DNA of 64,000 nt, taken from contig NZ_JRNC01000024.1 in NCBI RefSeq assembly GCF_000758925.1, positions 1-64,000 on the forward strand, read 5' to 3'. A program made the position numbers and the translations under genes. The notes beneath the pieces were generated by a model that was not told where the DNA came from, searched no databases, and was given only the letters and a program-made list of their open reading frames with translations. The first letter of the stretch is position 1, and each line of letters opens with the position of its first letter. Of this stretch, positions 37,397 to 46,361 are shown piece by piece. Source of the DNA: Prevotella sp. S7-1-8. Its GTDB lineage: Bacteria > Bacteroidota > Bacteroidia > Bacteroidales > Bacteroidaceae.

Positions 37397-38854
37397 ATGG
37401 CAGAAGATTTAGACAGCAAAATACAGGAACAAAGATCAGGGCAGGGTCAAGACAACGAGAGCGGCCGCGAAGGCTATGAGCGCAATTCAGACTATAAGAA
37501 CAACTACCGCGAAGAGAACCCACGGTCGCAACGCCCGCGTATACATACGCAGCGGGCCTATAGCAGTGACCGTAACAACAATATGCAAGACCGGGGTGGT
37601 TTCCGCCCCGAGGGCTTCGGCGCCAATCTTCAATCGGGAAGTGGTGAGCAGGGTCGCCCACAATACAACAATTACCAGCCGCGTGGTGGCTATCAACCTC
37701 GCCAAGGAGGTTACCAGTCGCGTGGTTACCAACAGCGTGACGGCGGCTATCAGCAGCGCCCCAATAATTACAACCGTCCGCGTTACAACAATAATGATGG
37801 CGGATATCAGCAACGCGAGGGCTACCAACCGCGCGAGGGCTACCAGCCACGCGCCGTTGGTTACCGTCCGCGCCAAGGTGGCTACGACCGCCAGCAAGGT
37901 GGCTACCAGCCGCGCCAAAGTGGATACAACCGTCAGCAAGGTGGCTACCAGCCTCGTCCGGGAGGCTATGCGCGCCAGCAGGGTGGCTACCAGCCGCGCC
38001 AAGGTGGATACAATCGCTATCAGGGCGGTTATGGCAGGCGCCCGGCCGGGTACGCGTCCCGTCAGGGTTATGACCCGGACGCGAAGTATAGCATGAAAAA
38101 ACGCATAGAGTACAAGGAGGAGCATATAGATCCAAACGAGCCGATCAGGCTAAACAGATACTTGGCTAACGCCGGCGTCTGCTCTCGGCGGGAAGCAGAC
38201 GAGTTCATACAGGCTGGCGTGGTGGCGGTCAATGGTGAGATCGTTACGGAATTGGGCACGAAAGTGTTGCGTAGCGACGAGGTGAAATTTCGCGACCAGC
38301 CGGTGACCTTGGAGAAAAAAGTTTACGTGTTGCTCAACAAACCCAAAGACTATGTCACCACGAGTGACGACCCTCAACAGCGCAAGACGGTGATGGACTT
38401 GGTGAAAGGGGCTTGCCCTGAGCGCATATACCCCGTGGGAAGATTGGACAGAAACACCACGGGAGTGCTCCTTTTGACGAACGACGGCGATTTGGCCAGC
38501 AAACTCACGCACCCTAAATTCTTGAAGAAAAAAGTTTACCACGTGTACCTTGACAAAAAGGTGTCCATGGAAGACCTGCAGAAAATAGCGGAGGGGGTTG
38601 AGTTGGAAGACGGCGAGGTGCACGCGGACGCCATAGAATATGTTGACGAGTGCGACAAGGCGCAGGTTGGCATTGAGATACACAGCGGCAGAAACCGTAT
38701 CGTGCGCCGCATCTTCGAGGCGTTGGGCTACCGTGTGATCAGACTTGACCGTGTGCAGTTTGCCGGGCTGACGAAAAAGAACGTTCGTAGGGGCGACTGG
38801 CGGTTCTTGACCGAACAGGAAGTGGACATGTTGAGAAGTGGAATGTACGAATAA
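37397..38854 (+). CDS. RluB/RsuA-type pseudouridine synthase with RG-rich N-terminal tail
   Basis: 485 residues. The C-terminal half is an ordinary large-subunit rRNA pseudouridine synthase: an S4 RNA-binding domain from about 250 (RLNRYLANAGVCSRREADEFI) and a catalytic domain with the active Asp in GRLDRNTTGVLL at about 351. The N-terminal half (about 1-235) is disordered low-complexity sequence dominated by G, Y, Q and R in repeats such as GGYQPRQGGYNRQQ, similar to RGG-type RNA-binding tails. Such tails on this enzyme occur in Bacteroidetes. The repeat DNA (about 37680-38050) can change length by slippage or recombination. Confidence 0.92.
   Translation: MAEDLDSKIQEQRSGQGQDNESGREGYERNSDYKNNYREENPRSQRPRIHTQRAYSSDRNNNMQDRGGFRPEGFGANLQSGSGEQGRPQYNNYQPRGGYQPRQGGYQSRGYQQRDGGYQQRPNNYNRPRYNNNDGGYQQREGYQPREGYQPRAVGYRPRQGGYDRQQGGYQPRQSGYNRQQGGYQPRPGGYARQQGGYQPRQGGYNRYQGGYGRRPAGYASRQGYDPDAKYSMKKRIEYKEEHIDPNEPIRLNRYLANAGVCSRREADEFIQAGVVAVNGEIVTELGTKVLRSDEVKFRDQPVTLEKKVYVLLNKPKDYVTTSDDPQQRKTVMDLVKGACPERIYPVGRLDRNTTGVLLLTNDGDLASKLTHPKFLKKKVYHVYLDKKVSMEDLQKIAEGVELEDGEVHADAIEYVDECDKAQVGIEIHSGRNRIVRRIFEALGYRVIRLDRVQFAGLTKKNVRRGDWRFLTEQEVDMLRSGMYE
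37677..38053 (+). repeat. imperfect tandem repeats inside the RluB-type gene
   Basis: Recurring in-frame words ggtggctaccagccgcg and aaggtggatacaa repeat at intervals of about 33-36 bp, coding GGYQPRQ/GGYNRQQ. At least eight units are visible by eye. They are in frame, so changes in copy number would alter the tail length and not the frame. Confidence 0.8.
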
Positions 38855-38959
38855 AATATTTAGGTAAAAAATCGTGATACCGAGAATGAAATATGGCATG
38901 CCGCGCATGTTGGTTGACACTCGATATCAAAATATAATATGGAAAGGCGATTATAGTTT

Positions 38960-40351
38960 ATGAAAAGAACAAAAGTGGTCGATGCGCTGGGCTGCGCCGA
39001 TTTTGGAAAAGATATAACGGTGAAGGGATGGGTTCGGTCACACCGTAGCAGCAAGGCTGTGGATTTTATTGCCGTCAACGATGGCTCTACCATCAAAAAT
39101 ATACAAGTGGTGGCCAATCCCGAAAAGTTTGACGCGGACATGCTGAGGAGCATAACCACCGGAGCTTGTATACGAGCTACCGGAAAATTGGTGGAGAGCC
39201 AGGGCAAAGGCCAGGCTTCGGAGATCCAAGCGGAAGACATCGAGGTGTATGGATTGTGCCCGAGCGACTATCCCATGCAGAAAAAAGGGCAGAGCTTCGA
39301 GTATATGCGCCAATACGGGCACATGCGGCTTCGCACCAACACTTTTGGGGCGGTGTTTCGTATTCGCCATAATATGGCTATCGCCATACACAAGTATTTC
39401 CATGATCATGGCTTCTATTATTTTCACACGCCAATCATCACGGCCAGCGACGCGGAGGGAGCCGGCGAGATGTTCCAAGTGACCACGCTCGACCTTGACC
39501 GTGTGGCCAAAAGTGGCCAAGTGGACTATGACAGGGATTTCTTTGGCAAGAAAACAAGCCTTACGGTAAGTGGACAGCTTGAGGGAGAGCTTGGCGCCAC
39601 GGCGCTTGGGGCCATATATACGTTTGGTCCCACCTTTCGTGCCGAGAATAGCAACACCCCCCGGCACTTGGCTGAGTTTTGGATGATTGAGCCCGAGGTG
39701 GCGTTTATCGACCAAGAAGAGCTGATGGATCTTGAGGAAGATTTTATCAAGTACTGTGTGCGCTGGGCGCTGGACAATTGCAAGGACGACCTTGAGTTCT
39801 TGAACAAGATGATAGACAAGTCGCTTATCCAAACTTTGGAGTCGGTAGTCAACGAAAGTTTCGTGCGCCTCACTTATACGGAGGGTATCAATATCCTGCA
39901 AGAGGCGGTCAACAAAGGCCACAAGTTTGAGTTCCCGGTTACGGAGTGGGGCATGGACCTTAGCAGCGAGCACGAGCGTTACCTTGTGGAGGAGCATTTC
40001 AAGCGTCCTGTCATTATGACCGACTATCCTGCGGAGATCAAGGCTTTCTACATGAAGAGAAACGCAGACGGCAAGACCATGCAGGGCACGGACGTGCTGT
40101 TCCCGCGTATAGGCGAGATTATTGGCGGCTCGGTGCGTGAGGAAAATTTCGACAAACTTGTTCGTGAGATAGAGAATCGCGGCATGGATAAGAACAGCTA
40201 CAGCTGGTACTTGGATACCCGTAAATATGGATCTTGCCCACATGGCGGTTTCGGGTTGGGCTTCGAGCGGCTCATTCTCTTCGTGACGGGAATGCAAAAC
40301 ATACGCGATGTCATTCCATTCGCAAGAACACCAAGAAACGCGGAGTTCTAA
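38960..40351 (+). CDS. asnS: asparaginyl-tRNA synthetase
   Basis: Charges tRNA-Asn with asparagine. 463 residues, class IIb: N-terminal OB-fold anticodon-binding domain (about 12-105), motif 2 [21 protein letters not shown] at about 222-242, motif 3 [12 protein letters not shown] at about 430, ending [10 protein letters not shown], the standard AsnRS terminus. Class assignment as AsnRS and not AspRS rests on length, lack of the AspRS insertion and this terminus. Confidence 0.95.
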   Translation: MKRTKVVDALGCADFGKDITVKGWVRSHRSSKAVDFIAVNDGSTIKNIQVVANPEKFDADMLRSITTGACIRATGKLVESQGKGQASEIQAEDIEVYGLCPSDYPMQKKGQSFEYMRQYGHMRLRTNTFGAVFRIRHNMAIAIHKYFHDHGFYYFHTPIITASDAEGAGEMFQVTTLDLDRVAKSGQVDYDRDFFGKKTSLTVSGQLEGELGATALGAIYTFGPTFRAENSNTPRHLAEFWMIEPEVAFIDQEELMDLEEDFIKYCVRWALDNCKDDLEFLNKMIDKSLIQTLESVVNESFVRLTYTEGINILQEAVNKGHKFEFPVTEWGMDLSSEHERYLVEEHFKRPVIMTDYPAEIKAFYMKRNADGKTMQGTDVLFPRIGEIIGGSVREENFDKLVREIENRGMDKNSYSWYLDTRKYGSCPHGGFGLGFERLILFVTGMQNIRDVIPFARTPRNAEF

Positions 40352-40635
40352 TCCCGCCTTATTATATATAGGCGTTCAAAATTCGTGGTGGCGCGTTTTA
40401 ATATAATAGATTTCGCGAGCAAGCATAACAATACTCCATTTTCGTGCCATTCAACCCTTATTTGAGACTGGAAGTCATGCCATGCGCCTGTCGATGAATA
40501 AGTTACCGTAAGTCAGATGGCTAACAGACTTCATGGCTTGCATAAACACTTGTCGTCTATCATATTTGGGATCGTTTCCTTGTTAAAATAGTATTTATCG
40601 CTTAAGCGAAATTTAGAAATTATTACGTGCGTTAT
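40352..40635. other. gene-free stretch after asnS
   Basis: About 280 bp of AT-rich sequence with no ORF, tRNA or strong hairpin that I can support. Confidence 0.5.
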
Positions 40636-40640
40636 GACGA

Positions 40641-40865
40641 TGGAAATATATTGCGCCTCAAACGCATGCCATATTTACGGAATCTGCAAATTTGTTGGCT
40701 GCATATGGTCCAGGGGCAGGTATAGCTGATATTCGTTATGGAAGTGAAATCGATGCGGAAGACATAGATGACCTATAAGTTATGGAATCAACCGCTCTGT
40801 CATGGGGCGTAAAACTTGCCGCTAATTGTAGAGAAGAAATAAAAAGACCAAACAAAATTCAATAA
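40641..40865 (+). pseudogene. possible decayed small ORF
   Basis: From 40641 one frame codes a protein-like run (HAIFTESANLLAAYGPGAG, then IADIRYGSEIDAEDIDDL) to a TAA at 40776-40778, and reopens at ATG 40782 for 27 codons to a TAA at 40863-40865. The first part lacks an in-frame start: an ATG at 40635/40641 region is in another frame, so a one-base shift would be needed. Its style, hydrophobic then acidic and short, resembles the small acidic-tailed proteins common in Prevotella, but I cannot assign a family. Confidence 0.25.
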
Positions 40866-40870
40866 AACGT

Positions 40871-40909
40871 ATTATATGGCTACAGAAATATTTTCTGTAG
40901 CCATATAAT
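40871..40909. repeat. perfect 18-bp inverted repeat (hairpin)
   Basis: attatatggctacagaaa (40871-40888) and its exact complement (40892-40909) flank a 3-nt loop. No T-run follows. It may be the terminator of the decayed ORF or the end of a small mobile element. Confidence 0.6.
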
Positions 40910-41016
40910 GTTTCGCCCCTATACTTTTCGCGCGGCGAAACAGGCATGGATAACGAGCTGTTGACATGTGGAGAATAGATCAATCCAAATCGGCAAGCTG
41001 TCAAAAGCACATTATA

Positions 41017-41050
41017 AATAAGCTCACGAGTAATTCGTGAGCTTATTTTT
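41017..41050. terminator. bidirectional terminator
   Basis: AATAAGCTCACGA (41017-41029) pairs perfectly with TCGTGAGCTTATT (41035-41047) around a 5-nt loop, followed by T on the plus strand; the minus strand reads T-rich sequence after it as well. It lies downstream of the minus-strand CvfB-like gene (stop at 41135) and would end it. Confidence 0.75.
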
Positions 41051-41134
41051 GCTAATAACATAGTATATTATTCATCAAAATGTTTCTTTTTTCGTAAAAA
41101 CGATTGTTGGAACGCGCCTGCTTGCCTGTTCATT

Positions 41135-42046
41135 TTATGGCTCTACCAATCTTATACCTTGCTCTGCGATGACAATTAGCCTGCGCTTGTACAAGTCTCC
41201 AATAGCCTTTTTGTAGGTTTTCTTGCTCACGTGAAATTGTCGTTTGATATCTTCCGCATCGCTTTTGTCACCCAATGCGCAGCTACCGCCGTTGTCTTTA
41301 AGCCATCGTAGTAGTGTTTCCGCGAAATCCACGGTGTTTTTTCTGCCCGCTGGTTGCAGCGCGATGTCTATTTTTCCATCAGGCCTCACGCATTGCACAT
41401 ACCCTTGCAAGCGGTCTCCGGTGTGCACGTATTGGAATATTTGGTTTTCGTAGATAAGTCCAGCGTACCTGTTTTCCACAATCACCTTGAAACCAAGGTC
41501 TGTCTTTTGCCACACCAAGAGGTCTACGGGCTTGCCCGTCTTCTCTTTGTTATACAAGGCTTCGCGCCGTTTGTCGTCCTCGTCGTTTAGGTCAATGATA
41601 AATCGGTCCACCTTGGCCGATGCCGCTATGCGATAGCTTTCCTTGTCAATATAGAGGTACACAATATAGCTTTCGCCAATCTCCATCCGCTTTTTCTGTT
41701 CGCCGAATGGGCAAAACACGTCTTTCATCACGCCCCAGTCAAGGAAAGCGCCATACTCATTCACCCAGTTCACCTTCAGGTAAGCAAAGTCGCCAACCCG
41801 TGCCAATGGTGTTTCAAGCGTGGCGATGGGGCGCTCATCTTGGTCCAAATAGACCAAACAGCGTACATCGTCGCCCACTTTCACCCCTTGTGGCACATAT
41901 TTTTGAGGCATGAGTATCTCTCCGTCGTTACCACCGTCAAGATATATGCCAAAAGTTTCCTTGCCTCCAAACGAGTGTGGGTTTGGTCGTTCGGCCACCT
42001 TAACCATTTTCAGCGTGTTATAATCACCAAGTTTTATAGTTGTCAT
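41135..42046 (-). CDS. CvfB-like S1 RNA-binding protein
   Basis: A 303-residue cytoplasmic protein of the CvfB family: three S1-type beta-barrel domains in order (about 1-65, 70-130 with YLKVNWVNEYGAFLDWG, and 150-225 with GYVQCVRPDGKIDI) and a C-terminal winged-helix domain (about 235-303, FHVSKKTYKKAIGDLYKR). Relatives affect RNA stability and virulence gene expression in other bacteria. Frame open to 42157 but MTTIKLGDYNTLKMV (42046) is the sensible start. It lies 52 bp downstream of lolD. Confidence 0.88.
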   Translation of the reverse strand: MTTIKLGDYNTLKMVKVAERPNPHSFGGKETFGIYLDGGNDGEILMPQKYVPQGVKVGDDVRCLVYLDQDERPIATLETPLARVGDFAYLKVNWVNEYGAFLDWGVMKDVFCPFGEQKKRMEIGESYIVYLYIDKESYRIAASAKVDRFIIDLNDEDDKRREALYNKEKTGKPVDLLVWQKTDLGFKVIVENRYAGLIYENQIFQYVHTGDRLQGYVQCVRPDGKIDIALQPAGRKNTVDFAETLLRWLKDNGGSCALGDKSDAEDIKRQFHVSKKTYKKAIGDLYKRRLIVIAEQGIRLVEP

Positions 42047-42098
42047 TTCTTCTGCTTTTATCGGATTGAATATACGCGTTGCGTTACCGCGCGCCCAT

Positions 42099-42809
42099 CT
42101 ACACTGTGGGAGCGTTGACGTTTTCGGGCACGCTCTCATCTCTTGCCTTGATGTCATGGTCCACCAGCAGACCGTCTTTCATGTGTATTGTCCTGTCAGT
42201 AAGAGCGGCCAATCCCTCGTCATGGGTCACGATGACAAACGTTTGCCCAAACTTATCGCGCAAGTCGAAGAACAGTTGGTGCAACTCCTCCTTATTCTTG
42301 GTGTCGAGACTACCCGAAGGTTCGTCCGCCAATATCACCGATGGGTTGTTCATCAACGCTCGCGCTACCGCCACGCGCTGTTTCTCACCGCCCGACAACT
42401 CGTTGGGTTTGTGGTTTGCCCGCTCACCCAAGCCCATAAACTCTAACAGTTCTTTGGCTCGTTGCTTGTCTTCCTTGCTTTTTGCGCCACCAATAAACGC
42501 AGGTATCATCACGTTTTCCATTGCGGTGAACTCTGGCAAAAGCTGGTGAAATTGGAAAACAAAGCCCAATTTCTCATTGCGAAATCTTGATATCTTCTTG
42601 CTCGACAGTTGGCCCACGTCGATGCCGTCCACTACCACGGTGCCACTGTCCGGTTTGTCCAATGTGCCGATGATTTGTAGCAATGTGGTCTTGCCAGCTC
42701 CCGATGGGCCCACTATCGATACCACCTCTCCTTTGTCAATGTGCAGGTCTATGCCTTTCAGCACTTGCAGTTTACCAAACGATTTGGTAATGCCTTGAAT
42801 GTCTATCAT
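42099..42809 (-). CDS. LolD-like lipoprotein-export ABC ATPase
   Basis: 236 residues: Walker A GPSGAGKT at 34-41, signature LSGGEKQR, Walker [13 protein letters not shown] and the H-loop VTHDE. The pattern ([30 protein letters not shown]) fits the LolD/MacB class; LolD with LolCE extracts lipoproteins from the inner membrane. No LolC/LolE permease is adjacent, which is common in Bacteroidetes. Sits 59 bp after the antiporter gene and 52 bp before the CvfB-like gene on the minus strand. Confidence 0.85.
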   Translation of the reverse strand: MIDIQGITKSFGKLQVLKGIDLHIDKGEVVSIVGPSGAGKTTLLQIIGTLDKPDSGTVVVDGIDVGQLSSKKISRFRNEKLGFVFQFHQLLPEFTAMENVMIPAFIGGAKSKEDKQRAKELLEFMGLGERANHKPNELSGGEKQRVAVARALMNNPSVILADEPSGSLDTKNKEELHQLFFDLRDKFGQTFVIVTHDEGLAALTDRTIHMKDGLLVDHDIKARDESVPENVNAPTV

Positions 42810-42868
42810 GATTGTTTACGTATTTTTTAATATTTGTTGCTTTCCGCGTCGCCGACACAGACGATAGG

Positions 42869-44995
42869 TTAGGCGTTGAGCTTGTCTTTTATCCAGTCGT
42901 GCAACTCCATGTATGCCGAGCGTTCCTCAGTGTGCTGTGACGCCGCGAACGTCATTGATGCGGTGTCGTCGTATGCGTATTGGTCGGGGAAAATAATCAT
43001 CAAGTTCTTGCCCGAGAAATATTTTGTCAGTTCCTCTGGCAGTCGCTCCTGGGCGTTTTTATACGACATCGTGCCTTTTCTTGCCGTTACCACCACGAAG
43101 AGATGGTCTTGCGCGATGGTCGCCGCCAGCTTGGGCAGCTCGTTCCAGTGTTCCATCACTATATATTCCGCCCTCAGTTCGGGGTGCATGTTCTTCACAA
43201 ACTCATGAATCATCTGTAGCGTTTCTTTCCTGCCGTGAAACTGAATGCGACATTCCAAGTTTTTCGTCATCCTTGCCAACCGTTCCAGCCATCGGTAAAA
43301 TCCCGGTTCATATTCCGCTCTCGATGGCACTGCCACCTGTATGCGCCTTAGTGTTTCCAGTGGGTGCATGACGCGCGCCATGATTATTTGGTTGCTCAAC
43401 CCATTGAAAAGACTTTGGTGAAATTGTCCCCAAAACCTTGGCGATTTGTCCGATCGGGTGTGCATGCCTATGACAATCTCCGAAGCCTGAAACTCCTTGA
43501 AGGCGTGCTTGATGCCGTTGGCTATGTTCGCGGCCACGCGCACCTGCGTTTGCAGCAGCGTGTCTGAGCTGGCTGCGTAGCGCGACACCTGCTCCAGCAG
43601 TTGCCGCCCTCGCTCTTGGTTGCGGCGCATGTGCTCGTCATCGTACACCACGTTCAGCGCCACCAAGCCACGGTTCAGCTTGGCGTTGCGCATCATGATG
43701 CCCAGTTGCACGAGCCTGTTCGCGTCTTCCGCGTATTTCACGGGCACCAATATGCGCTCGTCATCGCCCTTGCGCTCCTCTTGTGGCAGTTCCTTGTCGC
43801 GCAGCACTATCTTTTGCGCCGCCCGTTCAGTGACGAGCGATGAAATCACACAGGTGAGCAGCACCGTTATCATAACGCCGTTGAGCATGCCCTCGTCCAC
43901 GAGTGGCATGCCCGTGGCGTCTCTCAGCCTCATGCCCACCATCACGATGGCGATGGCACCGGCGGCGTGGGCCGACGTCAAGCCAAACATCATGTGTCCC
44001 GACGACAGTGGCATCCTGAACGCGTGGCACGCTATATACGCCGCAATGGCTTTTCCCAACGTGCCAAAGAGCACGATGCAAAACACCACGTAGATAATGG
44101 CACCACCCTCAAACAGCAATCTCACGTTTATCACCATGCCCACTCCTATGAGAAAATATGGTATGAAAAGCGCGTTGCCGATAAACTCGATGCGGTTCAT
44201 TAACGGTGACACATGTGGCACATATCTGTTGAGAATCAAGCCGGAGAAAAATACGCCGAAGATGCCTTCCAATCCCACCAGCTCGGCCAACGCCGCTCCT
44301 AAGAACATTTCCGCCAACACAAAGATGAACTGCATCACCGCGTCACTGTAGCGGCGCAGGAACCATCGGGTGAGCCGTGGCAAGAAAAACAGCAGCCCAC
44401 CACAATATAAAGCGAATTTTGCGACAAACCATATCCAATACGCCACCCCGCCGTTGCCATGGTGGGCGGACACTATCGTGGCCAGGATAATCAGCGAGGC
44501 GAGCAGGGCTATCATCGTGCCACCCACGCTAAGGGTGACGCTTGGCTTGCGTTGCAGGCCGTACCGGCCCACTATCGGATATGCCACCAATGTGTTTGAC
44601 GACATGATGCATGCCAACAACAGGGCTGCCGTGGCCGTGTAGCCCAATGCCTTGACACCTATAATGTAGGTCGTTACGAAAGGGATGGAAAAGGTGAGAC
44701 AGCCGTAAACGAGTGTCTTGTATTTGTTTTTCTTGAGCCCGCCCGTGTCCATTTCGAGCGCGGCCAAGAATATGATGTAGGAAAGTCCAACGCGACCAAA
44801 CAGCTCGAACGACGCGTCTCGGTCCAAGATGTTCAGTCCGTATTGGCCTATCAGTACGCCAGCGAGCACCATGCCTATGATGTGGGGTATGCGCAGCTTG
44901 CCCATGATGATAGGTGCCATCAAGATGATGAGCAGCACCACAAAAAAAATAAGGGTGGGGTCGGTGATGGGGAAGTATGATGCGAGGTGCGACAT
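42869..44995 (-). CDS. CPA2-type cation/proton antiporter with C-terminal USP-like domain
   Basis: A 708-residue protein. The first 390 residues hold about 12-13 membrane helices of the KefB/NapA type (for example MAPIIMGKLRIPHIIGMVLAG at the start and SSGHMMFGLTSAHAAGAIA in the second half). The C-terminal 300 residues are soluble and look like universal-stress-protein folds (RILVPVKYAEDANRLVQLG, then a second weaker copy), not an RCK/TrkA-N domain, so any ligand control differs from E. coli KefB. Ion specificity is not readable. Divergent from asd, with its own promoter. Confidence 0.9.
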   Translation of the reverse strand: MSHLASYFPITDPTLIFFVVLLIILMAPIIMGKLRIPHIIGMVLAGVLIGQYGLNILDRDASFELFGRVGLSYIIFLAALEMDTGGLKKNKYKTLVYGCLTFSIPFVTTYIIGVKALGYTATAALLLACIMSSNTLVAYPIVGRYGLQRKPSVTLSVGGTMIALLASLIILATIVSAHHGNGGVAYWIWFVAKFALYCGGLLFFLPRLTRWFLRRYSDAVMQFIFVLAEMFLGAALAELVGLEGIFGVFFSGLILNRYVPHVSPLMNRIEFIGNALFIPYFLIGVGMVINVRLLFEGGAIIYVVFCIVLFGTLGKAIAAYIACHAFRMPLSSGHMMFGLTSAHAAGAIAIVMVGMRLRDATGMPLVDEGMLNGVMITVLLTCVISSLVTERAAQKIVLRDKELPQEERKGDDERILVPVKYAEDANRLVQLGIMMRNAKLNRGLVALNVVYDDEHMRRNQERGRQLLEQVSRYAASSDTLLQTQVRVAANIANGIKHAFKEFQASEIVIGMHTRSDKSPRFWGQFHQSLFNGLSNQIIMARVMHPLETLRRIQVAVPSRAEYEPGFYRWLERLARMTKNLECRIQFHGRKETLQMIHEFVKNMHPELRAEYIVMEHWNELPKLAATIAQDHLFVVVTARKGTMSYKNAQERLPEELTKYFSGKNLMIIFPDQYAYDDTASMTFAASQHTEERSAYMELHDWIKDKLNA

Positions 44996-45015
44996 GAAGG
45001 CTCGTTACTTTCTTG

Positions 45016-45049
45016 CAAAGTTAGCAATTATTTTCCAATGGCGTGGCAA
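45016..45049 (-). promoter_or_regulatory. promoter of the antiporter gene
   Basis: Minus-strand TAACTTTG at 45016-45023 and a TTG at 45047-45049, 23 bp apart. It lies 21 bp upstream of the antiporter start, giving a short leader. Confidence 0.55.
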
Positions 45050-45118
45050 GTTGTCGTCGATAGTAAATGTTCTTGGCAAAAAACTTTCATATTGTGCCCC
45101 TTATTCGTTGAAAAATCG

Positions 45119-45126
45119 TAATTTTG
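45119..45126 (+). promoter_or_regulatory. -7 element upstream of asd
   Basis: TAATTTTG, 36 bp before the asd start, diverging from the antiporter promoter. Possible -33 ATTG at 45091-45094 (24-bp spacing). Confidence 0.45.
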
Positions 45127-45161
45127 CCCATCGTAGTTTTAATATTTAAAAGTATTATAAG

Positions 45162-46175
45162 ATGAGAGTAGCAATTGTTGGGGCCAGTGGCGCCGTGGGT
45201 CAGGAACTCATGCGAATACTCGCGGAGCGCAATTTCCCGATAGACGACTTGGTGCTGTTTGGCTCGGAGCGTAGCGCTGGCAGAAAGTATAGCTTTAAGG
45301 GCAGGGACTATGAGGTTAAGCTCTTGCGACACAACGATGATTTCAAGGATGTGGACATCGCTTTCACGTCGGCTGGAGCTGGCACGAGCAAAGAGTTCGC
45401 GGGCGACATCACCAAGTATGGCGCGGTGATGATAGACAACTCCAGCGCCTTCCGCATGGACAGTGACGTGCCTTTGGTGGTGCCAGAGATTAATGCGGCG
45501 GACGCCCTCGATCGCCCACGCGGGGTCATTGCCAACCCTAATTGCACCACCATCATGATGGTCGTGGTGCTCTATCCCATAGAGCGCTTGTCGCATATCA
45601 AGAAGATACACGTGGCCAGTTACCAGAGCGCAAGTGGCGCCGGCGCGGCGGCCATGGCAGAGCTTGAGCAGCAGTATAAGGAGATGGTGGAGCATGGCAA
45701 GGTCACCACGATTAGCAAATTCCCCCACCAGTTGGCTTACAATGTTATCCCACAGATAGACAAGATGACCGAGACCGACTACACAAAAGAGGAGATGAAG
45801 ATGTTCAACGAGACCCAAAAAATCATGCATTCAGACGTGCGCACCAGTGCCACCTGCGTGCGTGTCAGCTCGTTGCGCTCACACTCTGAGAGCGTATGGT
45901 TTGAGACAGAGCGGCCGCTCAGTGTTGAGGAGATACGCCGCGCGTTGCGGTCGGCACCCGGCGTGACACTTGTGGACGACCCACAAAACTATGTTTATCC
46001 CATGCCCCTTGAGAGTGCGGGCAAGGATGATGTCTATGTGGGCCGTGTTCGCAAGGATTTGGCCGATGACAATGGTTGCACGTTGTGGCTCACCGGCGAC
46101 CAGATACGCAAGGGAGCCGCCCTCAACGCCATCCAGATAGGCGAGTATCTCGTCAAATCGGGCAGTCTGAAATAG
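45162..46175 (+). CDS. asd: aspartate-semialdehyde dehydrogenase
   Basis: Reduces aspartyl phosphate to the semialdehyde for lysine, diaminopimelate, threonine and methionine. 337 residues, the usual length: Rossmann start [14 protein letters not shown] at 7-20, catalytic Cys128 in ANPNCTT, and the catalytic His in [13 protein letters not shown]. No aspartokinase gene is nearby; the gene is alone on the plus strand between two antiporter genes and ends at a clear terminator. Confidence 0.97.
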   Translation: MRVAIVGASGAVGQELMRILAERNFPIDDLVLFGSERSAGRKYSFKGRDYEVKLLRHNDDFKDVDIAFTSAGAGTSKEFAGDITKYGAVMIDNSSAFRMDSDVPLVVPEINAADALDRPRGVIANPNCTTIMMVVVLYPIERLSHIKKIHVASYQSASGAGAAAMAELEQQYKEMVEHGKVTTISKFPHQLAYNVIPQIDKMTETDYTKEEMKMFNETQKIMHSDVRTSATCVRVSSLRSHSESVWFETERPLSVEEIRRALRSAPGVTLVDDPQNYVYPMPLESAGKDDVYVGRVRKDLADDNGCTLWLTGDQIRKGAALNAIQIGEYLVKSGSLK

Positions 46176-46195
46176 ACCTTGTCCTCCCATTTACC

Positions 46196-46248
46196 AATCT
46201 TGTCCCCATACCCGCCTGTTGATGGCGCGTGTGGGGACAAGATTTTTT
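46196..46248. terminator. terminator between asd and nhaD
   Basis: AATCTTGTCCCCATAC (46196-46211) pairs with GTGTGGGGACAAGATT (46229-46244), one wobble, followed by T to 46248. It ends asd and, read from the other side, may also serve nhaD. Confidence 0.85.
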
Positions 46249-46361
46249 GACACTTGAGCGAAACCGTGCGCGTTCTCCTTTGAACATGGCAAGTTGGGGT
46301 TTTGCTCGCAAGCATGCTTTCGCATGGTGGTCGCGTCGGCGCTATTTAGGAGGCTCGATTC

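Noticed and set aside
37487-38125. hydrophobic-looking ORFs antisense to the RG repeats
   Set aside because: They are the complement of the in-frame GGY/PRQ repeats; the regular leucine/valine pattern is an artefact of the repeat.
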